DNA from: Bacteroidetes bacterium UBA7688
GTDB lineage: Bacteria; Bacteroidota; Bacteroidia; Chitinophagales; Chitinophagaceae
Length of the DNA stretch: 29,540 nt
NCBI GenBank assembly: GCA_002482815.1
Contig: DLGS01000109.1
Span: 1 to 29,540 of the forward strand
Direction: 5' to 3'
In this document: piece by piece, positions 7,352 to 14,896 of the stretch
Layout: every line of letters begins with the position of its first letter
Position numbering within the stretch: position 1 is the first letter of the stretch
Position numbers and translations under genes: made by a program
The notes under the pieces: model-generated
Seen by the model: the letters and a program-made list of their open reading frames with translations, nothing else
Database searches by the model: none
What the model was told of the DNA's origin: nothing

Positions 7352-9070
7352 ATGCGCCACCTGATCGTCATTTTACTTGTTTTAAGTTCCGCATTTGCCC
7401 GTGCAAATACGCCACATTCAAAAGAAATTGAAGCAATGATGCATAAGTTGCGCACGGCTTATCAATCCCATAATGATTCGCTGGCTTATTTTCTTACCAA
7501 AGCAGAAAACATTGTGTTGGAAATAAAAGATTATGCAGCGCTTGTAGAAATTTACAGATTGCGCGGCAATTATTTTTTTCTTGCAGGAAATCACTCTAAA
7601 GCCATAGAGACCTATATACAGGGCATCAAAATCGGAGAGCAGCACAAAGTAAGCTACGAACTGGAAATTGTTTATTATGAAATAGGGGGTGTCTACTCCA
7701 AAAACGAAGACAAAAAAACGGCTTATGCTTATATCTATAAAGGATTGGCATTGGGCAAACAATTAAACGACACGATGGGTCTGGCTGACGGACACAACCG
7801 TATTGGGATAATGCTGGACAGAGATGGAAAACTGGACAGTTCTATGTATCATTACAATATCAGCTATGCGCTCAATAAATCGATTAATAATTATGGTGCA
7901 ATGTCTTACAGCCTGGAGAATATTGCAACAGTATTGTCGCAGCAAAACAAATTTGAGCAGGCTATTGAATATCTGAAACAAGCCCTTGTCATAAGAAAAG
8001 AAATCGACGATAAATATGGCGTTGCCATTGCAACAATCAATATCAGTGAGTCCTACATGCAATCCAAACAGCTGGACTCAGCCATTTTTTATGGTCATAA
8101 AGCAGAGCTGGCAAGTACATCGATTGGTTTTCTGGATCTGACACAATATACCTATCAGCACCTCTGTAATCTGTATAAGCTCAAAAATGACTTTAACCTT
8201 GCCCTGCATTATCACGAACTGTACACCACAATGAAAGACAGCGTGTACAATAAAGAAAAATCGAAACAGTTTGCAGAATTTACCACCAAATTTGATACTG
8301 AAAAGAAAGAGCAGCAGATAAAAGTATTGAACAAACAAAAGACTATCCAGCGACTGGGATTGTTTGCCACCGTTCTATTGCTCATTATGCTGATTGTTTT
8401 GGCCTACGCTTATTATAAAAACAGAACGGCTAAAGAGGAAAAGCTAAAAGCAGAAGCGCTTTTCCTGCTGCAACTGAAGGAAGCAGAAGCACGCAATGCA
8501 ATGCAAAATGAACGGCTTCGTATATCCCGCGAACTACATGACAACATTGGCGCTCATCTTACGTTTATCAATGCTACAGTTGACAATATTGGCACCGATA
8601 ATAATAAGCTGCAACAAGTAAAAGACCTGACCAACGAAACGATTCGCGAGCTGCGCAAAACAGTCTGGCTTATTAATAAATCGTCTGTGAAAGTGGAAGA
8701 ATTTGTAGTGAAGCTCCGTGATTTCCTGAAGAATATTGATCAGCTAAGTGTTCAGGCAAACGTTAAAGACCCCCAGGCATTGATGAAAGCAGAGTTGATT
8801 ACGGAGCTATTTCGCACAACACAGGAATCTGTAAACAATGCGCTTAAATATTCAGGGGCCACAAAGATTTTAGTGGATGTCAATTCTGATGCGCAAGCTA
8901 TACAGGTTATTATATCTGACAATGGCTCCGGATTTGATATTGAGGAAAGTTCAACAGGCTTTGGACTGGAAAACATGAAACACAGGATGAATAGTATTGG
9001 CGGCAGCTATGGGATTTCTTCTGTAAAAAATGAAGGAACTACCGTAACGCTGGAAGCGAAATTCTCTTAA
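7352..9070 (+). CDS. TPR-containing sensor histidine kinase (NarX/DesK-like)
   Basis: 572 residues from the ATG at 7352. An upstream in-frame ATG at 7277 would lie upstream of the putative promoter and place extra residues before the signal peptide MRHLIVILLVLSSAFARA. Residues about 25-300 are TPR repeats facing the periplasm. A coiled stretch (about 305-333) leads to one transmembrane helix (335-355) and a second coiled coil. The HisKA_3-type phospho-acceptor is H396 in RISRELHDNIGAHL. The ATPase domain has an N-box (SVNNALKYS), a G1 box DNGSGF and a G2 box GFGLENM. It should autophosphorylate and pass phosphate to the NarL-type regulator 65 bases downstream. The TPR sensor suggests detection of a protein or peptide, but the signal is unknown. 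The two genes share a palindrome in their upstream regions. Confidence 0.9.
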   Translation: MRHLIVILLVLSSAFARANTPHSKEIEAMMHKLRTAYQSHNDSLAYFLTKAENIVLEIKDYAALVEIYRLRGNYFFLAGNHSKAIETYIQGIKIGEQHKVSYELEIVYYEIGGVYSKNEDKKTAYAYIYKGLALGKQLNDTMGLADGHNRIGIMLDRDGKLDSSMYHYNISYALNKSINNYGAMSYSLENIATVLSQQNKFEQAIEYLKQALVIRKEIDDKYGVAIATINISESYMQSKQLDSAIFYGHKAELASTSIGFLDLTQYTYQHLCNLYKLKNDFNLALHYHELYTTMKDSVYNKEKSKQFAEFTTKFDTEKKEQQIKVLNKQKTIQRLGLFATVLLLIMLIVLAYAYYKNRTAKEEKLKAEALFLLQLKEAEARNAMQNERLRISRELHDNIGAHLTFINATVDNIGTDNNKLQQVKDLTNETIRELRKTVWLINKSSVKVEEFVVKLRDFLKNIDQLSVQANVKDPQALMKAELITELFRTTQESVNNALKYSGATKILVDVNSDAQAIQVIISDNGSGFDIEESSTGFGLENMKHRMNSIGGSYGISSVKNEGTTVTLEAKFS

Positions 9071-9088
9071 ATACGATGAATATCGTAT
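9071..9088. promoter_or_regulatory. Palindromic putative operator upstream of the NarL-type regulator
   Basis: ATACGATGAATATCGTAT starts immediately after the kinase stop codon. It has the same ATACG-N8-CGTAT layout as 7267-7284 (15 of 18 bases identical). It ends 21 bases before the -7 box at 9110, so it overlaps the -33 region. Inference: autoregulatory site. Confidence 0.6.
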
Positions 9089-9109
9089 GGCTCGCCAGTT
9101 TATCTGCGT

Positions 9110-9117
9110 TATTTTTG
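9110..9117 (+). promoter_or_regulatory. -7 promoter box of the NarL-type regulator
   Basis: TATTTTTG is a full match to TAnnTTTG and lies 18 bases before the ATG at 9136, so the regulator has its own promoter besides read-through from the kinase gene. Confidence 0.55.
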
Positions 9118-9135
9118 TAGACTAATCTTTTTCCT

Positions 9136-9780
9136 ATGCCCAAAATTCATATTGCTATAGCAGAAGACAATCAGATGGCTTTGAAGGCGATTGAAGAAAA
9201 GCTTTCTGCGTATCCGGATTTGGTGGTAAAGCTAAAGGCAATGAATGGAAAAATCCTGAACGATGAATTGGCCGGACATCAGATAGACCTGATATTAATG
9301 GACATTGATATGCCACTTATGAATGGTATTGATGCCACCAAAGAAGTAAAAAGACACTTCCCGCAAATAAAGGTTTTGGTACTTACCACATTCGATGATG
9401 ACGAAAAAATATTTGAAGCAATAATGGCCGGCGCAAGTGGCTATTTATTGAAAGAAGAACCCAAAGACAGTATTTATAAAGCCATTCTGGAAACGATGGA
9501 TGGTGGTGCTGCTATGTCACCTATCATTGCCATGAAAGCGCTGAACCTGATCCGAACTCCGATGCAGGCTCAATTCACAAAACAGGATTTTGGCTTAAGT
9601 CCACGCGAAATAGAATTGTTGGAACAATTAAAGAACGGACTTACCTATGAGCAGCTTGCCGCCAATATGTACATCAGCATTGGCACCGTACGAAAGCATA
9701 TAGAAAATGTGTACAGGAAACTTCAGGTAAATAATAAAGTAAACGCAGTGAAGGTTGCAACAGACAATCGCCTGATCTGA
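9136..9780 (+). CDS. NarL/LuxR-family response regulator
   Basis: 214 residues. The receiver domain (1-120) has the acidic pair E10-D11, phospho-acceptor D56 in LILMDIDMP, T84 and K106. The C-terminal LuxR-type helix-turn-helix (about 148-210) has the family core LSPREIELLEQLKNGLTYEQ and ends with the recognition region ISIGTVRKHIENVYRKL. All residues needed for phosphorylation are present. It is the natural partner of the HisKA_3 kinase upstream, with the same orientation and a 65-base gap. That gap holds an 18-bp palindrome almost identical to one in front of the kinase, so the regulator probably controls both genes. Confidence 0.93.
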   Translation: MPKIHIAIAEDNQMALKAIEEKLSAYPDLVVKLKAMNGKILNDELAGHQIDLILMDIDMPLMNGIDATKEVKRHFPQIKVLVLTTFDDDEKIFEAIMAGASGYLLKEEPKDSIYKAILETMDGGAAMSPIIAMKALNLIRTPMQAQFTKQDFGLSPREIELLEQLKNGLTYEQLAANMYISIGTVRKHIENVYRKLQVNNKVNAVKVATDNRLI

Positions 9781-9880
9781 AAACCAGGTTCATTTATCAA
9801 AGTCTTTTAGTTAAGGTTTTCTTTCAGCAGAAAGCAGCCGGTTTTATTTTGGTAATCTTGCATTCAAACTAACCACCTCA

Positions 9881-10459
9881 ATGCAAGAACAATTTCAAAC
9901 TTTAAGTAAAATAATAAGCGGCAGACGCACCATAAAACCAGCACAAATGAATGGTGCTACCATTGAAAATTCCACAATTGAAAAACTGATAGCGTTAGCT
10001 GACTGGGCTCCCACTCATGGCCGCACCGAACCATGGAGATTCTATATCTGGGGAGGCGAAAAAGTGGCTGTTTTTTGTAAAGATCATGCAGATATGAAGC
10101 GTGCCGCAAACACTGAATTAACTGAGGAGGCATACAATAACCTGGTTCACATGGGCGACAAAAGCTCTCACGTTTTGATTGCTGTAATACGTCGTGGCGA
10201 CTTGCCAAAAATTCCTGCATTTGAAGAGACAGCCGCTACAGCAGCAGCCATTCAAAATTTATTATTAGGCGCTGAAAGCCTTGGTATTGCTGCTTATTGG
10301 GGCACAGGAGGAAGTGTATTGCAACCGGAGATGAAATCATATCTGAAGCTACGGGAAGAAGACCATGTAATTGGTGCTTTATATCTTGGCTACTCTGATG
10401 AACCTGTAAAAGAAGGGATGCGCAAAACACCGCTGGCAGAAAAAATGATCTGGATGTAA
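9881..10459 (+). CDS. Nitroreductase-family flavoprotein (YdjA-like)
   Basis: 192 residues of the nitroreductase fold. The N-terminal SGRRTIKP segment is the usual FMN phosphate-binding Arg region. WAPTHGRTEPWRF is the conserved loop near the flavin. The second FMN region is AAYWGTGG, followed by the C-terminal GALYLGYSDEP. The length (about 185-195) and motif pattern resemble the short YdjA-type members, which act as cytoplasmic NAD(P)H:FMN oxidoreductases on quinones or nitroaromatics. The physiological substrate is unknown. A possible -7 box (TAATCTTG, 9853-9860) lies upstream. The gene is convergent with the TIR gene, with only 7 bases between the stops and no hairpin terminator. Confidence 0.88.
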   Translation: MQEQFQTLSKIISGRRTIKPAQMNGATIENSTIEKLIALADWAPTHGRTEPWRFYIWGGEKVAVFCKDHADMKRAANTELTEEAYNNLVHMGDKSSHVLIAVIRRGDLPKIPAFEETAATAAAIQNLLLGAESLGIAAYWGTGGSVLQPEMKSYLKLREEDHVIGALYLGYSDEPVKEGMRKTPLAEKMIWM

Positions 10460-10466
10460 AGCCGCT

Positions 10467-11480
10467 TTATTGCCTTTCTAAAAAAATCTTTTCGGAGTAG
10501 GCAGCACCGTTATTTTCGATTTTAATATTACCGCTCATTGAATATCCGTCCTGCGCAAGAATTAATTGTAAATCGCAGGGGATCATAACATCGTTTAAAG
10601 ATAAGGTCATATGGACATTAACTTTATCACCATTAATTTTACCTATGCCCTCTCCTGTCTGCTGGCCGGTGAGGGCATATATTTTCAGGGAAACCTGTTC
10701 CACGCTTTGGCTAAAGATATAAGTCCCTTTCCCGTTAGGATCATACCAGTTTCCTGCAATATTTTTTGTTTCCGCTGCAACTGGTTGAACCTGATTGCCC
10801 GGATCTGCTCCGGGTGGATTGACAGGAGTTACGGCCATTGTATCCTTTTTTACAGGCAAAACATTACTATCCTTGTTTCCCGATGGAATGAACTTTAATA
10901 AAGCAAGAAGAATTAAAACACCCAGACCAATGAGAATAAATTTTGAATTGCTTTTAGGTGGATTGGGATGAATGTTTCCGTTACGGGGATTGGGTTTCGG
11001 GGTCTGGCCAAGCGCTTTCTGCAAGTATTGAATCAGTTCTTCAGAATCATACTTCCAACGCTTATTGCTGATTTCATAGGATTGTCTGCGCAGGATTGGT
11101 TTCAAATCATCCGGCAAAATTGCATCGTCGGGCATATTGGCCCCATCCAGCAAAACAGGTACAACTCTGATATTGCGTTTAAGAGCAGTTGCAATTTCTG
11201 TTCTAACCCAATCATTCAACTCATTAATTCTGTAGGTGCCCTTTTCGCTGTTATAGCCCATCCAATCCGGACCTATAATTGCCAGCATAACATCAGAGGA
11301 ATCAAGATATTTTGAAATAACTTCCGTAAAATCAAGGCCGGGCTCAATCTTATCGATGTCCAGGAAAATCTGGTCTTCGTCAAAATGCTGTTTGAGTGCA
11401 TCAACAAGCCTGCCGGTGGCAGCCTGTGTATCCTTTACTCTGTAGCTGATAAAAATTTTCTTTTTGATTAGCGAAGCCAT
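10467..11480 (-). CDS. TIR-domain membrane protein with C-terminal beta-type domain
   Basis: 337 residues in three parts. Residues 6-158 are a TIR domain: strand A KIFISYR, then FLDIDKIEPGLDF, then AIIGPDWMGY, then W91-x3-E95 (NDWVRTEI) followed by RVVPVLLDGA. E95 sits where NAD-cleaving TIR domains carry the catalytic Glu. A Pro/Asn-rich linker (about 160-178) precedes one transmembrane helix (181-198). The C-terminal part (about 230-337, NWYDPNGKGTYIF...) looks like an all-beta, lipocalin-like domain. By position it would lie in the periplasm and the TIR domain in the cytoplasm. No neighbour looks like a known defence effector or cyclic-nucleotide enzyme, so a role in immunity is not shown. 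Signalling from envelope to cytoplasm is an alternative. Its start faces the subtilase gene divergently. Confidence 0.82.
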   Translation of the reverse strand: MASLIKKKIFISYRVKDTQAATGRLVDALKQHFDEDQIFLDIDKIEPGLDFTEVISKYLDSSDVMLAIIGPDWMGYNSEKGTYRINELNDWVRTEIATALKRNIRVVPVLLDGANMPDDAILPDDLKPILRRQSYEISNKRWKYDSEELIQYLQKALGQTPKPNPRNGNIHPNPPKSNSKFILIGLGVLILLALLKFIPSGNKDSNVLPVKKDTMAVTPVNPPGADPGNQVQPVAAETKNIAGNWYDPNGKGTYIFSQSVEQVSLKIYALTGQQTGEGIGKINGDKVNVHMTLSLNDVMIPCDLQLILAQDGYSMSGNIKIENNGAAYSEKIFLERQ

Positions 11481-11574
11481 TATTTATCTCTTTATAAATT
11501 CAAATATAAACATAATGTCCTGTAAGAAAAACTGAAAAGCCAGGCCCTTCACTCAGGCATTAATCGGTTTTTAT

Positions 11575-11582
11575 TATCTTTA
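11575..11582 (+). promoter_or_regulatory. -7 promoter box of the subtilase gene
   Basis: TATCTTTA lies within a 15-base stretch (11572-11586) identical to that at 7311-7325 before the histidine kinase. It ends 31 bases before the ATG at 11614. No good -33 TTTG is visible. Confidence 0.5.
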
Positions 11583-11613
11583 CGAATAACATCATACTAT
11601 TCAACTTTTTCCG

Positions 11614-13887
11614 ATGAAAAAACTCTTTTCTCTGTTGCTAATGACTGGCTTAAGCTTTGGAGCATTTGCACAGGATGCAGTTCCTACATTGTCGCCACTG
11701 ACCAAAATGTATTTGATTGACGCGCAGAAGCTTCCGTCAAACATTAATTTCCCGCAAGGATACCTTTATAAAAAACGCAATGATGGTGTTGTTTGCATTA
11801 GTGCGATTATCAAAATAAATAGCAGTGCTGCTGATAAAGTGCAGGATCAGCTCAACATTATCAGAGCGTCAATTGGCACAAAGGCCGGAAACATCTGGAC
11901 AGTTCAGGTTCCGGTTGAAAACGTAATTTCCTTTACAAAAATTAAGGGTATTCATTACATACAGATTGATGAGCCGGTAATGCCGCAATTGGAAGCAGCA
12001 AGAAATGCCAGCCGGGTAGATTCCGCACACGGAGGATACAGCCTTCCGATTGGCTACAGCGGTAAAGACGTTTTAGTTGGGATTATTGATTTTGGTTTTG
12101 ATTATAATCACCCAACTATGTATGATACAACTGGCACTAAATATCGCATCATTAAGGCCTGGGAAATGAATGGCACAGGAACACCTCCTGCCGGATTTAC
12201 TTACGGAAATGAAATTACTGATACCAATGCATTAAAAGCTAAAGGCACTGACAATCCTGTACAGACGCACGGAACGGGTGTCTCCGGGCTTGCTGCGGGT
12301 TCAGGATTTGGCAGTCCCAGCCCGGGATTATACCGTGGTGTAGCTTATCAAAGTGAAATGGTTTTTGTTGGGGTGCGTCGTGACTCTATCGGTGGACAAT
12401 GGCTGACAGGCGGTTTTTCAGATTTTATTGACGGAGTAAGTTATTTGATGAAATATGCTAAATCAGTAGGCAAACCCATAGTGGTAAATATCAGCTGGGG
12501 TTCCCATTCTGGTCCGCACGACGGAACATCACTCGTGAACCAGGCTTTTGATACTCTTTCCGGACAAGGAAAAATCATTGTTATGAGTGCAGGAAATGAT
12601 GGCCAATCTCTTATTCATCTTAGCAAAACATTCTCGGCGACAGATACCGCATTAAGTACTTTCTTATCCTTTTCTTCCACCCCAATGAAAAGAACATGGA
12701 TAGACATATGGGGTGACACAGCAAAAACTTTCTGTGTAAACACAACGCTCTACAGTAAAGGAATTGCAGGAACATCAACAGGTAAAATTTGTATTGATAA
12801 TGGAACACATCTGGACACGCTAATTTCAGCCAACGGACTGGATACCTGTTTTGTACAAACCATTACATCTTCGGCAGAATACAATATGAAACCACGCGTA
12901 ACCATAAATGTATATAATAAAGCTACAGACAGTATAGGCATAACGGTTTCCGGAACCAGCGGCAAAATTAACATGTGGAATGAGTACTATTATTATGGTT
13001 ATACCTTTCGTTACAGGTCAGAATTTGTTGCATTAGGTTTCCCATGGGCAGTGAGTGGAAATTTTGTAGGTACCGTCAGTGATATGGGAGCAGGAAAATC
13101 AACGCTACTTGTTGGCTCTTTTAATTCTAAAGTAAATTATATAGACATCAATGGAATTCCTCAAAGCTATGGTAGCGGCCTTGGCTCTATCAATAGAATT
13201 TCAAGCTATTCCAGCAGGGGGCCTTACATAGATGGCCGCATTAAGCCTGACCTTGCTGCACCTGGAGCTGGTATCACTACCAGCGTAAGCTCCTGGGACA
13301 CAGGATACTCTGAAACAGGCTCCAAAAATGCCAGCACTGTTAGTAAATATACTGATTTAGGTTCCGGAAAAAATTACTACTATGGACAATTTACCGGCAC
13401 CTCAGCCTCATCACCAATGGCAGCAGGTATTGTAGCATTATTACTACAAGTTGACCCTACGCTCAGCCCGGAAAAGATAAAAGAAATACTGTTTGAAACA
13501 GCTATTACTGATGCCGGAACCGGCATTGTTCCTCCTGCTGGTACCAACACCTGGGGACACGGTAAAATCAATGCATACGGTGCACTTCGAAAATTAATAA
13601 AAGATCTAAGCGTCTATCATTTTGAAGGGAAAGAAAAACTGGATGTCGTGTTATTTCCCAACCCGGGCAATGGAATTTTCAATCTTGATTTTACAGCAAA
13701 CCAATCAGAACAACTTACTGTTTCTGTTATAGATATTTCGGGCAAATCAATTCAGACACAAAACTGGACAGTGCAGGCCGGACAAAACAATCTGCCACTA
13801 AATCTAAGTTCGGCGGCTAAAGGAATTTATTTTGTAAAGATTGAGGGTCAAAACAGCGCCGCGACCATTAAAGCGCAGGTCCAATAA
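11614..13887 (+). CDS. Secreted subtilisin-like serine peptidase (S8) with type IX (type A) sorting domain
   Basis: 757 residues with a signal peptide (1-20, MKKLFSLLLM...AFAQ), a prodomain-like region to about 140, and an S8 peptidase domain. The catalytic triad is visible: D159 in VGIIDFGFDYNHP, H219 in QTHGTGVSG and S597 in GTSASSPMAAG. Between H219 and S597 lies a long insert (about 340-500), seen in Bacteroidota subtilases. The C-terminal about 80 residues (from about 677, LFPNPGNGIFNL... to GIYFVKIEGQ) are a type A sorting domain, which in this phylum directs export by the type IX system and is usually removed. Predicted role: extracellular protein degradation. Its stop codon directly abuts the stop codon of aroC on the other strand (13887/13888), with no room for a terminator. 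Confidence 0.93.
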   Translation: MKKLFSLLLMTGLSFGAFAQDAVPTLSPLTKMYLIDAQKLPSNINFPQGYLYKKRNDGVVCISAIIKINSSAADKVQDQLNIIRASIGTKAGNIWTVQVPVENVISFTKIKGIHYIQIDEPVMPQLEAARNASRVDSAHGGYSLPIGYSGKDVLVGIIDFGFDYNHPTMYDTTGTKYRIIKAWEMNGTGTPPAGFTYGNEITDTNALKAKGTDNPVQTHGTGVSGLAAGSGFGSPSPGLYRGVAYQSEMVFVGVRRDSIGGQWLTGGFSDFIDGVSYLMKYAKSVGKPIVVNISWGSHSGPHDGTSLVNQAFDTLSGQGKIIVMSAGNDGQSLIHLSKTFSATDTALSTFLSFSSTPMKRTWIDIWGDTAKTFCVNTTLYSKGIAGTSTGKICIDNGTHLDTLISANGLDTCFVQTITSSAEYNMKPRVTINVYNKATDSIGITVSGTSGKINMWNEYYYYGYTFRYRSEFVALGFPWAVSGNFVGTVSDMGAGKSTLLVGSFNSKVNYIDINGIPQSYGSGLGSINRISSYSSRGPYIDGRIKPDLAAPGAGITTSVSSWDTGYSETGSKNASTVSKYTDLGSGKNYYYGQFTGTSASSPMAAGIVALLLQVDPTLSPEKIKEILFETAITDAGTGIVPPAGTNTWGHGKINAYGALRKLIKDLSVYHFEGKEKLDVVLFPNPGNGIFNLDFTANQSEQLTVSVIDISGKSIQTQNWTVQAGQNNLPLNLSSAAKGIYFVKIEGQNSAATIKAQVQ

Positions 13888-14853
13888 TCAAAGCAACTTC
13901 AGATCTGCCAGGGCAATAGCCGTCGCAGCCTCTACAACTACGGGCACCCTAAGGGCGACACATAAATCGTGTCGCCCTTTTATTGTAAATTCTTCTACAG
14001 ATTGTGTTTCTTTATTCCAGGTCTGCTGACTGCGGGGAGTGCTGCTGGTAGGTTTTACGGCCACGTCAAAATACAATTCATTTCCGTTTGATATGCCACC
14101 GTTTATTCCACCTGAAAAATTAGATTTTGTCGTTCCTTCGGCATCAACAATTGCATCATTATGCTGGCTGCCGGTCATCTTAACCGCAGCAAAACCAGCT
14201 CCGAAAGAAATACCTTTTACGGCAGGAATAGAAAAAACCAAATGGCTGATAACGGACTCTGCTGAATCAAAAAATGGTTCGCCAAGCGATGCGGGCAAAC
14301 CCACCACAGCGCATCGAACAATGCCGCCAATACTATCCTGATTTTCAATTGCCGTAGCAATCGCTGACTCAATATCCGTATTTCCCCCTGCCTCAGAAAG
14401 ATGAGCAGTCACTATTGCCGGAGCAAGGATTTTTTTTGCGATAACACCCGCCGCAACCAAGGCCAGGGTCAGCCTCCCGGAGGAATATCCGCCTCCGCGA
14501 TAATCATTGAATCCATTAAACTTTTTGTCCAGCACAAAATCTGCATGGCCGGGACGAGGTGTTTGTTTTATTGCTTCGTAATCTGTGGAACGGACATTTT
14601 CATTAGCAAACAAAATAGTAATTGGCGCTCCTGTAGAATATCCATTAAATACACCAGAAACAATAGTTGGTTTATCTTCTTCAAGACGTGGCGTTGTTCC
14701 GGATGCGCCGGCTTTTCGTCTGTTGATATCTGTCATAAAACAAGCCTCATTAATTGCAATTCCGGCAGGGCATCCATCAATGGAAATCCCTAAAAACGCA
14801 CCGTGCGATTCTCCAAAAATTGTTACCCTGAATTTTCTGCCAAAACTGTTCAT
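13888..14853 (-). CDS. aroC: Chorismate synthase, short SGRLT-type variant
   Basis: 321 residues. It converts EPSP to chorismate with reduced FMN, the last step of the shikimate pathway. Family motifs: GESHG near the N terminus, RRKAGASGTTPRLEEDKP, RPGHADF, DYRGGG and GGINGGISNG. It is about 30-40 residues shorter than the common AroC of about 360. The FMN-binding segment normally read as GGGRSSARET is here GGGYSSGRLTLALVAAGVIAKK. As I recall, SGRLT is the form found in short Clostridia- and Actinobacteria-type enzymes rather than in the common Bacteroidota form, so transfer is possible. It is the only shikimate gene in the window and follows the M23 peptidase gene by 43 bases on the same strand, so it is probably co-transcribed with it. 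Confidence 0.88.
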   Translation of the reverse strand: MNSFGRKFRVTIFGESHGAFLGISIDGCPAGIAINEACFMTDINRRKAGASGTTPRLEEDKPTIVSGVFNGYSTGAPITILFANENVRSTDYEAIKQTPRPGHADFVLDKKFNGFNDYRGGGYSSGRLTLALVAAGVIAKKILAPAIVTAHLSEAGGNTDIESAIATAIENQDSIGGIVRCAVVGLPASLGEPFFDSAESVISHLVFSIPAVKGISFGAGFAAVKMTGSQHNDAIVDAEGTTKSNFSGGINGGISNGNELYFDVAVKPTSSTPRSQQTWNKETQSVEEFTIKGRHDLCVALRVPVVVEAATAIALADLKLL

Positions 14854-14896
14854 AACTTATCAATTCAATAGTTTAGCTAAAGTAGCAAACGCTTAT

